A stretch of 32,175 nt of DNA from assembly GCA_018064245.1 (NCBI GenBank), contig JAGHVO010000078.1, forward strand, positions 1 to 32,175, given 5' to 3'. The notes below the pieces were generated by a model. The model ran no database searches and was not told the DNA's origin. It saw only the letters and a list, made by a program, of their open reading frames with translations. Shown piece after piece: positions 14,668 to 23,067 of the stretch. The number at the start of each line of letters is the position of its first letter. The first letter of the stretch is position 1. The position numbers and the translations under genes are program-made. Source of the stretch: Candidatus Colimorpha pelethequi (lineage in GTDB: Bacteria; Bacteroidota; Bacteroidia; Bacteroidales; P3).

Positions 14668-15951
14668 CTATTCCATCTCGAAGTCGGCGACAATGGTCTC
14701 GGGAGTGATGGCGTAGGGTGTGATGGCACCGATGAGCGATTCGTCGTAAGGTCGTTGCAGTCGGATGTAGTTGTCGGTCCAACCTTGCATCATGTCGCCC
14801 GCAGGTGTGGAGTGAAGGGTGGATTCCCACAAAACCGTGCGTTCTTTTCCTATCTGGCTTTCGTAGAACGCTTTCTTCTTGCGGTCGGAAATTTCGTGCA
14901 ACGCCTGACTGTGTTGACGGCGGATATTCATCGGTATTTTTTCTCCAAGTTTCAGCGCAGCGGTGTTGGGTCTGTCGGAATAGGTAAAAACGTGAAGGTA
15001 GGAGATAGGAAGTGACTCGACGAACTGGCATACCTTTTGAAATTCCGTTTCGTCCTCTCCGTTGAACCCCGCCATTATGTCAGCCGCAATGCAAGCGTCG
15101 GGCATTACGGATTTGATTCGGGTCAATTTGTTGAAATAGAGATTTGTGTCGTAGTGTCGGTGCATCATTTTCAAAACCTTGTCGCTGCCCGACTGCAGTG
15201 GAATGTGAAAATGAGGCAGGAAAGCCCGCGAGGAGGCTACGAAGTCGATGATTTCGTCGGTGATGAGGTTCGGCTCGATGCTTGAAATCCTATAGCGTTC
15301 GATGCAATCAATCTCGTCGAGCGCCCGTAGCAAGTCGAGGAACGTCTCACCATTTTGTTTCCCGAAAGTACCCGTATTGACGCCAGTAAGAACCACCTCT
15401 TTGCTTCCCGAATTGGCTATTTGTCGCGCAATGGCAACGGTTTCGTCCACCGATGCGCTACGGTTGCGGCCTCTGGCGAAAGGAATGGCGCAGTAGGTGC
15501 AAAAGTAGTCGCATCCGTCTTGGACCTTGAAGAAGGTTCGGGTGCGGTCGCTGGAAGAGTAGGCGAGATTGAAGCTTTTCGGCTCTTCCACGGCGATAGT
15601 GGCAGGCGCGGAAGACAAGATATAGTCGAGAAGGCGGTGCTTGTCGTGATTGCCAAGAATGTATTTCACTCCTTTGATTTGGGCGACAGACTTAGCGTTG
15701 TTTTGGGCAAAACAGCCAATAACGGCTACTGTGGCTTCTGGATTTTGGGCTATGGCTTGCCGAATGGCGGTGCGGCATTTTTTCTCGGCGATAGCTGTGA
15801 CCGTACAGGTGTTGATGATGTATATGTCTGCTTTTTCGTGAAAATCAACCACCTTGCAGCCTTCTGCCACAAATTGGCGCACTAAGTCGGAAGTCTCTGC
15901 AAAGTTGAGTTTGCAGCCTAAAGTATGGGTGGCGACAGTCTTACTAATCAT
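14668..15951 (-). CDS. mtaB: tRNA t6A37 methylthiotransferase MtaB
   Basis: MtaB (EC 2.8.4.5) is a radical-SAM enzyme that converts t6A to ms2t6A at position 37 of tRNAs reading ANN codons. Two iron-sulfur sites are seen: the N-terminal UPF0004 cysteines at residues 13, 49 and 80 (TLGCKLN, INTCTVT, VIGCFAQ) and the radical-SAM cluster CDYFCTYC at 147, 151 and 154. GGC-type VLTGVNTGTFG and HFHIPLQSGSDKVLKMMHR are family motifs, and a TRAM-like domain forms the C-terminus. The NTCTVTAIAEKKCR sequence separates MtaB from MiaB and RimO. The 427 residues are a normal length. No minus-strand promoter is evident upstream. Confidence 0.94.
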   Translation of the reverse strand: MISKTVATHTLGCKLNFAETSDLVRQFVAEGCKVVDFHEKADIYIINTCTVTAIAEKKCRTAIRQAIAQNPEATVAVIGCFAQNNAKSVAQIKGVKYILGNHDKHRLLDYILSSAPATIAVEEPKSFNLAYSSSDRTRTFFKVQDGCDYFCTYCAIPFARGRNRSASVDETVAIARQIANSGSKEVVLTGVNTGTFGKQNGETFLDLLRALDEIDCIERYRISSIEPNLITDEIIDFVASSRAFLPHFHIPLQSGSDKVLKMMHRHYDTNLYFNKLTRIKSVMPDACIAADIMAGFNGEDETEFQKVCQFVESLPISYLHVFTYSDRPNTAALKLGEKIPMNIRRQHSQALHEISDRKKKAFYESQIGKERTVLWESTLHSTPAGDMMQGWTDNYIRLQRPYDESLIGAITPYAITPETIVADFEME

Positions 15952-15991
15952 TAAAAAACGTTAAATTTTCGTATGCTATTGAAAAAATCAG

Positions 15992-15999
15992 TATCTTTG
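15992..15999 (+). promoter_or_regulatory. -7 box on the plus strand between mtaB and a MORN gene
   Basis: TATCTTTG followed by CA is a full match to the Bacteroidota -7 element. It points away from mtaB into a stretch with no protein gene on the plus strand. The -33 position (TTC at 15968-15970, 21-base spacer) is a partial match. Confidence 0.65.
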
Positions 16000-16005
16000 C
16001 AAACG

Positions 16006-16114
16006 ATTTCGGAAGAATGAAAGTCGTGTATTCTTCTGATTGTTAGAAAGAAATAATGATTTTGTAATAGTGTTTAATGGAAGAAAGGGATGCGAAAGCA
16101 TCCCTTTCTTTTTG
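16006..16114 (+). ncRNA. Candidate small noncoding RNA
   Basis: A plus-strand -7 box (15992-15999) and a strong plus-strand terminator (16081-16114) delimit a transcript of about 110 bases with no real protein gene. Near the 5' end GAAGAAT (16012-16018) can pair with ATTCTTC (16030-16036) around an 11-base loop. A nine-codon reading frame (MKVVYSSDC, 16017-16046) starts inside that hairpin and might be chance. It lies divergent from mtaB and convergent with the MORN gene, antisense to neither. I do not recognise a known RNA family. Confidence 0.5.
16081..16114 (+). terminator. Intrinsic terminator of the candidate small RNA
   Basis: A perfect 13-base stem (AAGAAAGGGATGC and its complement) is closed by a GAAA tetraloop and followed by TTTG TTT on the plus strand. 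On the minus strand the hairpin is followed by CCATTAAAC, so the U-tract extends past the stem only on the plus strand. Confidence 0.88.
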
Positions 16115-16118
16115 TTTC

Positions 16119-17132
16119 TTATTCCTCAATGCCCTCTCGTTGAAGCGACTGAACCATCTTTACGCAGTCCTCGTCGGGGAATATTTGGATGTCGATTTCG
16201 GGAGAAAGATCCAAGATGTCGCGTCCTTCTGAATCTTTCTTGAATCCAACGATACATTCTTCTGCCACCATCATGTGGCTTTTTTTGTTTACTTGGGAGA
16301 AGCGTTCGTTGCCGATGCGATCCAGAATATTGTCGATGGGTTCGTAGGTCTCGATGGGTTCGCCTCGCATGTTGTAGATCATCACATGATCTTTGCCTTT
16401 TGGAATGATGTAAGCTATTGAATATATGGAAATAAATGTGGGTTCGGGTTGGAGAATGAGAATGCGGCGATCTTGGAGCGTTCCTGAATTCCAAGTTTCG
16501 TCGATGGTGAGTTGCTTGTTTTCGAAATACTTGTAGTTTCCGTGCTTGAGGCCGTCAACATAATTGCCCTCACGGCAAAGCTGCAGCATTTCGTCGTATT
16601 CGCGCACTAAGCCATTGAGTTTCCCGTGGTTGTAGTTTCCTGTGATATAGCCTTTTTTGCCGATGCGTTTCCACCAATAGCCGTGACGATGGTTGTTGTC
16701 CCACGAACTGATCTCGGCGGTGTCGCCGTTGTCGGTGAATACAATCTGCCTTCCGTGCTTAAGTCCCAGTTTGTAACGTGTGGTTTTGAGCAACTTGCCT
16801 TCTTCGTTGTAGAAATTCCACACACTGTCGCGATTGCGCTGGCGGAAAAAACCCGTGGCGAGCAGATGTCCTTCCTCGTCGTAGGCTTTGTGGCTGCAGA
16901 ATTTTCCGTCGGCGGAGAAATCGTTTTCGATGCGAATCTTGCCGTTGGGGTAGAAATACTGGAAAAGTCCTACTTCTACGCCGTCCTTAAAATTGCCTTC
17001 GAATATCTTGGAACCATCCTTGTCGGTCTTAATCCAATGTCCTTGTTTGCGGCCTTGGCGGTCGATTTGGTTTTGCGCTTGGCAGGTGAATCCGACAAGC
17101 AGCAGTGCTAATGTAAAGATGCGAAATTTCAT
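16119..17132 (-). CDS. Exported MORN-repeat (YwqK-like) protein
   Basis: This 337-residue protein has a signal peptide (MKFRIFTLALLLVGFTCQAQ) and then a series of MORN-type repeats up to about residue 215, seen as GHWIKTDKDGS, EGNFKDGVEVGLFQYFYPNG, YNEEGKLLKT, GLKHGRQIVFTDNGD, GNYNHGKLNGLVREYDE and GNYVDGLKHGNYKYFEN. A non-repetitive C-terminal domain of about 120 residues follows. Databases often label such proteins as antitoxins, but no toxin partner is present and export argues against that role. It is probably periplasmic or surface-bound, with unknown function. A -7 box lies upstream at 17248-17255. Confidence 0.8.
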   Translation of the reverse strand: MKFRIFTLALLLVGFTCQAQNQIDRQGRKQGHWIKTDKDGSKIFEGNFKDGVEVGLFQYFYPNGKIRIENDFSADGKFCSHKAYDEEGHLLATGFFRQRNRDSVWNFYNEEGKLLKTTRYKLGLKHGRQIVFTDNGDTAEISSWDNNHRHGYWWKRIGKKGYITGNYNHGKLNGLVREYDEMLQLCREGNYVDGLKHGNYKYFENKQLTIDETWNSGTLQDRRILILQPEPTFISIYSIAYIIPKGKDHVMIYNMRGEPIETYEPIDNILDRIGNERFSQVNKKSHMMVAEECIVGFKKDSEGRDILDLSPEIDIQIFPDEDCVKMVQSLQREGIEE

Positions 17133-17461
17133 TATTGTAGGATTTTGATTTTCGAGTTACGATGAATCAAGCGACTGTAATATGATGAGATTGTTGTGCT
17201 GAGATTGATTGCAAAAACTTGATTCCTTACAACTTCTAAATAAAGTGCAAAGATACTAAAAAAAAGCGAATAGAGAGCGTTAAACGATGAAAACTGCATC
17301 GCAATTTTGACTTTAGGATGGCGATAGGTGAATTGTGTTTTATGATGAGTATAATTTTTGTGTAATTGTTGCGTTATATAGTATTGTAATTTGTAATGGT
17401 GGATGAGCATCATGAATCATTCACAAGTATCTTTTCAAAATTCTTAAACTATTAATACATA
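17133..17461. other. Divergent intergenic region
   Basis: This AT-rich gap separates the MORN gene (minus) from the TonB-dependent receptor (plus). It holds the minus-strand -7 box at 17248-17255 and a near-match TATCTTTT at 17428-17435 on the plus strand, 27 bases before the receptor ATG. I see no gene or RNA in it. Confidence 0.6.
17248..17255 (-). promoter_or_regulatory. -7 box for the MORN-repeat gene
   Basis: CAAAGATA on the plus strand gives TATCTTTG on the minus strand, about 115 bases before the start codon at 17132. No -33 TTG is apparent. Confidence 0.55.
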
Positions 17462-19957
17462 ATGTCTTTTAACGGTCGTTCTGCACTCAAGCACCTTTTT
17501 GCACTTGTCCTTTTGTTTGGAATAAGTGGAATTGCTTTTTCTCAAGTGGTGCTTGAAGGAAAGGTGTGTGACGCCAAGAACGACAAACCATTGGAGTTTG
17601 TCACAGTGGGCGTTATGGATACCGACAAACCCATAGGAACGAGCACCGACCGAAACGGAAAATTTCGCCTTTCGGTACCTCCATGCGACAGCGTGCGATT
17701 GCGATTTTCTTATACGGGCTATGAATATTATACGATTGCGTTGTATTACAAAGATTTGAAGAGTCCATACAGAATTGACGTGAAGTTGGTCGAGTCTGCC
17801 ACAACCTTGAAGGAGGTGCAGGTAACCGACGAAAAATCGCGTTCCACCACCTTTACGCATATCGACATTCAAAAGATAGAGAACAACGTCGGACCCAACG
17901 ACGGTGTGGAGAGTCTCATCAAGACCTTGCCCGACGTGAGTTCCAACAACGAGCTTTCTTCGCAGTATTCGGTGCGAGGAGGTTCGTTTGACGAGAATCT
18001 TGTCTATGTGAATGGGGTAGAGGTGTTCCGTCCTATGCTGGTTCGCAGTGGTCAGCAAGAGGGCATGAGCATCATCAATCCTGATTTGGTTGAGGGTATT
18101 AATTTCTCTCCGGGAGGATTCGACGCATCTTTTGGCGACAAGATGTCGTCGGTGTTGGACATCGTATATGGGCGCGCTACGGAATTTAGAGGAAAGATTT
18201 CGGGCAGCTTGTTGGGTGTTACTGGTTTCGTGGAAGGTTCTGTAAAAGACAAGTTTACCTATTCCGTGGGTGTGAGGCGGCATTCCAATCGATATCTTTT
18301 TTCGTCGCTCGACACCAAAGGCTCTTATTCCACAGCCTACACCGATGCGCAAGGTATTTTCTCATACAAGATTAACGACAAGCTTGATGTAGCGCTGCTC
18401 ACACTTTGGACCAACAACCGATATGGCTTGATTCCGGAATCGCAGATAACCACCTTCGGAAGTTTCATGAAGTCGTTGGAATTGGATATCTATTTCGATG
18501 GAAGTGAGGTGGATAAATATTCCACTTTGCTGGGCGCAGTCACTTTTGACTGGCATCCGAACGATGATTTTGGCCTGAAAATGATAGCTTCGGCGCAGAC
18601 CAATACCGAGCAGGAACACTACGACATCCAAAGTCAGTTTTGGCTTTACGAACGTGGAATGGGCGCAGATGCTACTATTGACAAGTTTGACCGTGGCATA
18701 GGAACTTTTTTGGAACATGCTCGCAATGAGTTGAAGACCAACGTTTTCAATTTTGAACTGAAAGGAACTCATTATTTGAGATTAGGCAATCTCAACTGGG
18801 GCGTAAAAACGCAGTACGAACGCATTGGTGACCATTTGAAAGAGTGGAAATGGGTGGATTCGGCGGGCTATGCCATGCCCACCACGCATGAGATTTTGGG
18901 AGACGAAAACAATGTTCCTTACAATCCAATCTTGCAGTTTTACGCCAACGCGGAAAATCAGATAGAGACATTCCGCGCGATGGCATACGCACAGCGTGAA
19001 TGGAATTTTACAACCCGCAAGAATGCAGAATTTAGGTTGCTTGCCGGATTGCGTGCCCAATGGGCCCAGACTACGTTGCTCAATTCCTTGCGTCGGCAAA
19101 CCGAAGAATCGGCAAATCAACAATTGCTCCTTAGTCCGCGTCTTTTGGCAAGCTGTCATCCCCAATGGACGAAGGACGTGTTGTTCCGCTTTGCGGCAGG
19201 TGTCTATCAGCAAGCGCCGTTCTATAGAGAGATGCGCCGCACCGATGGAACATTGAATCTCAATGTCAAGCAGCAAAAGTCGTATCAAGTGATGCAGAGC
19301 GCCGATTGGAATTTCAAGGTGGGCGACAAGCCGTTCAAACTGACGGCGGATCTGTACTACAAATATCTCACCGACTTGGTGCCGTACACTATAGACAATT
19401 TGCGTATCCGCTACGATGCCGACAAGACCGCCACAGGCTATGTGGCAGGCATGAGTGTGCGGTTGAATGGCGAGTTTGTGGAAGGGTTGGAGTCGTGGGC
19501 AAGTCTTTCGCTCATGCAGACGCAGGAAGATATTGAAGGCGACGGATTGGGATGGATTGCCCGTCCAACCGACCAGAGAATCTCCTTCAAACTCTTCTTC
19601 CAAGACTATGTGCCTCAAATTCCTTGGTGGCGAATGAGCTTGAGTTTCATCGTTGGAAGTGGCACGCCTGTGACATTCCCTTATCAAAAAGACCGAAGCC
19701 AAGAGTTCCGTCTGCCCACTTATTTTAGGGTGGACTGGGGCAATATGGTTCAACTCTCTCGTTTTGAAAAAATCAAACGTTCAGCGCTGTTGCGCCATGT
19801 TGACGACATCCTTGTGGGATTTGAGGTTTTCAACCTGTTTGACCATCACAACGTGGTGTCGTTCATCTGGGTGGCCGACTACGAGAATGTCTATTATCCA
19901 GTTCCCAACTACCTTACCGCCAGACAATTCAATTTGAAAGTGACGGTGGAATTTTAG
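17462..19957 (+). CDS. TonB-dependent outer-membrane receptor
   Basis: This 831-residue protein is a TonB-gated outer-membrane transporter of unknown ligand. A signal peptide ends near SQ at residue 28. A carboxypeptidase-regulatory-like domain follows at about 29-110 (LEGKVCDAKNDKPLEFVTVG, STDRNGKFRLSVP). The plug lies at about 140-240 (GVESLIKTLPDVSSNNE, YSVRGGSFDENLVYVNGVEV, FSPGGFDASFGDKMSSVLD), and the rest is barrel ending in the terminal phenylalanine VTVEF. It is shorter than SusC-type receptors and has no SusD partner, so glycan uptake is unlikely to be its role. Neighbours give no ligand; metal, cofactor or peptide uptake all remain possible. Confidence 0.92.
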   Translation: MSFNGRSALKHLFALVLLFGISGIAFSQVVLEGKVCDAKNDKPLEFVTVGVMDTDKPIGTSTDRNGKFRLSVPPCDSVRLRFSYTGYEYYTIALYYKDLKSPYRIDVKLVESATTLKEVQVTDEKSRSTTFTHIDIQKIENNVGPNDGVESLIKTLPDVSSNNELSSQYSVRGGSFDENLVYVNGVEVFRPMLVRSGQQEGMSIINPDLVEGINFSPGGFDASFGDKMSSVLDIVYGRATEFRGKISGSLLGVTGFVEGSVKDKFTYSVGVRRHSNRYLFSSLDTKGSYSTAYTDAQGIFSYKINDKLDVALLTLWTNNRYGLIPESQITTFGSFMKSLELDIYFDGSEVDKYSTLLGAVTFDWHPNDDFGLKMIASAQTNTEQEHYDIQSQFWLYERGMGADATIDKFDRGIGTFLEHARNELKTNVFNFELKGTHYLRLGNLNWGVKTQYERIGDHLKEWKWVDSAGYAMPTTHEILGDENNVPYNPILQFYANAENQIETFRAMAYAQREWNFTTRKNAEFRLLAGLRAQWAQTTLLNSLRRQTEESANQQLLLSPRLLASCHPQWTKDVLFRFAAGVYQQAPFYREMRRTDGTLNLNVKQQKSYQVMQSADWNFKVGDKPFKLTADLYYKYLTDLVPYTIDNLRIRYDADKTATGYVAGMSVRLNGEFVEGLESWASLSLMQTQEDIEGDGLGWIARPTDQRISFKLFFQDYVPQIPWWRMSLSFIVGSGTPVTFPYQKDRSQEFRLPTYFRVDWGNMVQLSRFEKIKRSALLRHVDDILVGFEVFNLFDHHNVVSFIWVADYENVYYPVPNYLTARQFNLKVTVEF

Positions 19958-20072
19958 GAACGGGAGAATATCGAGAGGATGTCATGATTTGTAAAAGAGA
20001 CAACTAGACAAAAGAACCGACCTCTCAAACTTTTAATAATCAATTGTCAATCAACAATCATTAATCACTCAA

Positions 20073-21302
20073 ATGGAACTTGCTCCTACGCCTTACCAAC
20101 TATCCAACGGCAATACACTCTACTGTTTTCCTTCCGATGCGTTGGACATTATCAAGCTTGACTTCACCTTTGAGGCAGGCTCTGCATATCAGCCCACCAA
20201 ACTTTGCGCCCACGCTGCCAACAAGCTATTTTCCGAGGCCAGTCAGAAATATTCCGTGAAGGAGATTTCCGAGTTTTTTGACTATCGCGGCATCGCTGTC
20301 GAGCAAACCATCGATACTTTCACTGGCTCGTTTTCAGTCTATTCGCTTCGCCGCTACGCCGAAGAGCTTTTTCCGCTTTTGGCTGAAATCATCCAGCACC
20401 CCATATTCCCGCAAGGCGAGTTTGAGGTTTATTGCAATAAACGTCGCCAGCAGCTCCTTTCCAGCTTTCAGAAGACCAATTTCTTGGCACGCAATCTCTT
20501 CTACGAGGCGCTCTATGGCAAGGAACATCCATTGGGATGTTTTGCCACAGTGGAAGACCTTGAAAAACTGACTCTTAAAGAAGTCCGAAACTTCTACGCC
20601 CAAAGATATCAACTTTCCAACGCCCATCTTGTTTTGGGAGGCAGTTGCGATGAAGCCTTGCTCAAGTCTTTTGACGAACATTTTGGCTGTTTGGCAAGCT
20701 CTGGACGGTGCGAACGTATTGAAGTTCAATCGTCAAAGCCGCAGTCGCAACGTCGTATACACAAATCCATGCCCAACTCCGTCCAGTCTACCATCCGCAT
20801 CGGGCGACTGCTTCCTTTTGGGTGGGACGACCCGAGATATGCGCAATTTATGGTGCTCAGCACGGTTTTAGGAGGCTATTTCGGATCGAGGCTGATGAGC
20901 AACGTGCGAGAGGACAAAGGCTACACCTACGGCATCTACAGTCAGACGCAGATCTATCGTGGAAGCATCGCATTCTACATCACGTCCGAAGTGGGCAACA
21001 ATGTCGTGGAACCCGCATTGAAGGAAATCTATCACGAAATAACACGTCTGCAAGACGAGTTGGTGGGCGAGGAGGAACTCGACATTGTTCGTCATTATAT
21101 GGAAGGCGATTTCATACGCAGTGTTGATGGTATTTTTGAGTGCAGCGAACGCTATCGCCAGATGTTTGCCACCGATGTTGACGAGCGGTTCACCGACTTA
21201 TATTTCAACGCGTTGAAAACTGTTACACCAGAGCAGTTGCGTGAACTGGCGCGCCAAGTCCTGGCGCCTGAACAACTCGTAGAGGTTGTGGTGGGAAATT
21301 GA
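20073..21302 (+). CDS. M16-family peptidase homologue lacking the zinc motif
   Basis: The 409 residues show the two-domain layout of M16B processing-peptidase-like proteins. The N-terminal domain has FEAGSAYQPTKL followed by AHAANKLFSEASQKYS at the place (about residues 45-60) where active enzymes carry HxxEH; neither histidine nor the glutamate pair is present. The C-terminal domain keeps the substrate-binding REDKGYTYGIYSQ segment. It therefore looks like a non-catalytic partner subunit, as in heterodimeric M16 enzymes where one chain holds zinc and the other the Arg/Tyr site. No catalytic M16 gene is adjacent. No signal peptide is visible, so it is probably cytoplasmic. Confidence 0.87.
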   Translation: MELAPTPYQLSNGNTLYCFPSDALDIIKLDFTFEAGSAYQPTKLCAHAANKLFSEASQKYSVKEISEFFDYRGIAVEQTIDTFTGSFSVYSLRRYAEELFPLLAEIIQHPIFPQGEFEVYCNKRRQQLLSSFQKTNFLARNLFYEALYGKEHPLGCFATVEDLEKLTLKEVRNFYAQRYQLSNAHLVLGGSCDEALLKSFDEHFGCLASSGRCERIEVQSSKPQSQRRIHKSMPNSVQSTIRIGRLLPFGWDDPRYAQFMVLSTVLGGYFGSRLMSNVREDKGYTYGIYSQTQIYRGSIAFYITSEVGNNVVEPALKEIYHEITRLQDELVGEEELDIVRHYMEGDFIRSVDGIFECSERYRQMFATDVDERFTDLYFNALKTVTPEQLRELARQVLAPEQLVEVVVGN

Positions 21303-21490
21303 AAATGATTAGATGTTCAGACATTTAGATGTTTAGACATTTAGATATAGATGTTCGGATATTCTGATGTCTTGTTTGGAAGATTTGAGAATTCCATTGT
21401 CGGGTCGCCGATCTTGGTTCACTAATCACCAGTCGTAGGTCATTGCACACAATTCACAATTCACTGTTGACTAATCGCTTTTCATAATTT
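21303..21490. repeat. Short-period repeats after the M16 gene
   Basis: Two 16-base tandem units, GATGTTCAGACATTTA (21312-21327) and GATGTTTAGACATTTA (21328-21343), continue as partial copies to about 21370. The rest to 21490 is AT-rich with shorter repeated words (AATTCACAATTCAC). No gene is seen. Confidence 0.7.
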
Positions 21491-21502
21491 AATAAATTTT
21501 CG

Positions 21503-21510
21503 TATCTTTG
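21503..21510 (+). promoter_or_regulatory. -7 box of arcC
   Basis: TATCTTTG, followed by CA, lies 61 bases upstream of the arcC ATG. It is a full -7 match, but the -33 TTG is not seen at 19-21 bases. The predicted start of transcription falls inside the hairpin at 21513-21532. Confidence 0.7.
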
Positions 21511-21512
21511 CA

Positions 21513-21532
21513 CTTTCCATCTTGATGGAAAG
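21513..21532. promoter_or_regulatory. Perfect inverted repeat at the arcC transcription start
   Basis: CTTTCCATC, TT, GATGGAAAG forms perfect 9-base arms. It begins two bases after the -7 element's CA, so it spans the expected +1. It can act as a DNA operator or as a hairpin at the very 5' end of the mRNA. Confidence 0.6.
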
Positions 21533-21570
21533 GTTATTCTATTTATTGACTATTAATAATTTAATAAGAT

Positions 21571-22509
21571 ATGAGAAATCTCGCAATGGTGGCTTTTGGC
21601 GGTAACGCATTGTTACGCAGTGGTCAAAAGGGAACCTACGAAGAACAATTGGCAAATGTAGAACAGACTTGCGAAAGTCTGTGCAACCTTATCAAGAGAG
21701 GCTACAATATCGTTATCGGTCACGGCAACGGTCCTCAGGTAGGCAACGTGATGTTGCAGCACGAGGCTGGCAAGAAAAACAACGGCATCCCCGCTATGCC
21801 TATGGATTTTTGTGTGGCTGAGACACAAGGCTCTATCGCCTATATGATTGAATTGGCGCTCCGCAACGTTTTCGCCAAAAACGACATCTACCGTGATGTG
21901 GTGACTATCGTTACCCAGGTGGCTGTGAACGCTTTGGATCCCATGTTCCAGAATCCCACCAAGCCTGTAGGACCGTACTACACCAAGGAAGAGGCAGAAA
22001 AACTCCACGAACTGACAGGTGCCATCTATAAGGAAGACCCCAAGGGCAACGGTTGGCGCAAGGTTGTGGCTTCTCCTAAACCTAAGAGAATCAATAATAT
22101 CAAGATTATCAAGCACCTTGTAAAGGGTGGCAACGTAGTTGTTACCGTAGGTGGTGGCGGAATCCCCGTAGTGGAGGAAAGCGACTATGTACGTGGCGTT
22201 GAGGCCGTTATCGACAAGGATTTGGCAAGCGCTCTCTGTGCTATCCAGATTGAGGCTGAGGAGTTCTACATCTTGACCGATGTGCCCAAGGTTTATATCA
22301 ATTTCCGCAAACCCAACGAGCAGGCTTTGGACGTAATTACCGTTGACGAGGCTAAGAAATATCTCGCTGAAGGTCAGTTCACCGAAGGTTCCATGGCTCC
22401 CAAGGTACGCGCAGGCATCATGTTCATCGAAAATGGTGGCAAGAGCTGCATCATTACTGAAGCAGGTCAACTGGACAACCCCAACTGTGGCACGCGAATC
22501 GTGAGATAG
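21571..22509 (+). CDS. arcC: Carbamate kinase
   Basis: Carbamate kinase (EC 2.7.2.2) makes ATP from carbamoyl phosphate and ADP, releasing ammonia and CO2, in the last step of arginine or citrulline fermentation. The 312 residues carry the amino-acid-kinase motifs FGGNALL, GHGNGPQVGNVML, VTVGGGGIPVV and DKDLASALCA, and KVRAGIMFIENGG near the C-terminus. The length is normal. It has its own -7 box and a dyad at the transcription start. The ornithine carbamoyltransferase gene lies two genes downstream, which supports a catabolic carbamoyl-phosphate route; arginine deiminase is not in the window. Confidence 0.95.
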   Translation: MRNLAMVAFGGNALLRSGQKGTYEEQLANVEQTCESLCNLIKRGYNIVIGHGNGPQVGNVMLQHEAGKKNNGIPAMPMDFCVAETQGSIAYMIELALRNVFAKNDIYRDVVTIVTQVAVNALDPMFQNPTKPVGPYYTKEEAEKLHELTGAIYKEDPKGNGWRKVVASPKPKRINNIKIIKHLVKGGNVVVTVGGGGIPVVEESDYVRGVEAVIDKDLASALCAIQIEAEEFYILTDVPKVYINFRKPNEQALDVITVDEAKKYLAEGQFTEGSMAPKVRAGIMFIENGGKSCIITEAGQLDNPNCGTRIVR

Positions 22510-22573
22510 TAAAGGTGCGATACTACATCCTCTTCATTATAACGTCCTGTTATCAATTCTCAATTTAACAAGA

Positions 22574-23029
22574 ATGGCTACCAACCAATCTTTTATTGAC
22601 AAACTAGTAAATAGTCCAGGGTATAAGTCTTTCATTAAGAAACTACTTATATTTGCTCTGGCGGCTACTATTGTTGGTCTAGTGGGACAGTTTTTGTTTC
22701 ATGTGGAATCGATGGACACCCTTGTGATTATGGGAATGGGAACGTTGGCAGTGAATTTCTTCTTAAAAGCTTACGAACAACCCAAATCACTCTCCGAATC
22801 TCGTGAAGACCGCAACCAACCAGTCCAAAACGTTGGATTATGGGCTTCGGACGCTTTTGCGAAATTTGTCCAAAAATTATATGGTTGGGGACTTGCTGTG
22901 GTTATTGTCGGACTGCTATTTTTCCTCGAACATTGGCCTGGGTGGACTTCAATGCTTATATTGGGCATTCCTACCGGCATTTTGGCTGTCACCTTTAAGC
23001 TAATTAGCAACAAAGCCCGTAGCAATTAA
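22574..23029 (+). CDS. Four-helix membrane protein with GldL-like repeats
   Basis: This 151-residue inner-membrane protein has two copies of a two-helix unit. The second copy (about residues 102-145), KLYGWGLAVVIVGLLFFLEH followed by WPG, resembles the N-terminal membrane hairpin of GldL (YGxGAxVVIxGALFKIxHWPG), including the HWPG turn at 120-123. The first copy (about 23-69) repeats the pattern without HWPG but ends in NFFLKAYEQP, which resembles the FFLSAFEPP segment that follows the GldL hairpin. It lacks the cytoplasmic part of GldL, so it is probably not the motor protein. It lies between arcC and the carbamoyltransferase gene, with 64- and 84-base gaps. The function is unknown and the GldL resemblance is from memory of the family. 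Confidence 0.6.
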   Translation: MATNQSFIDKLVNSPGYKSFIKKLLIFALAATIVGLVGQFLFHVESMDTLVIMGMGTLAVNFFLKAYEQPKSLSESREDRNQPVQNVGLWASDAFAKFVQKLYGWGLAVVIVGLLFFLEHWPGWTSMLILGIPTGILAVTFKLISNKARSN

Positions 23030-23067
23030 GTAGTTTGGATCTTGAAACGGACAAATGGTGCAATTCG

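Noticed and set aside
16119-17132. Antitoxin role for the MORN-repeat protein
   Set aside because: The antitoxin name is only a database label for this repeat type; the protein is exported and has no toxin neighbour.
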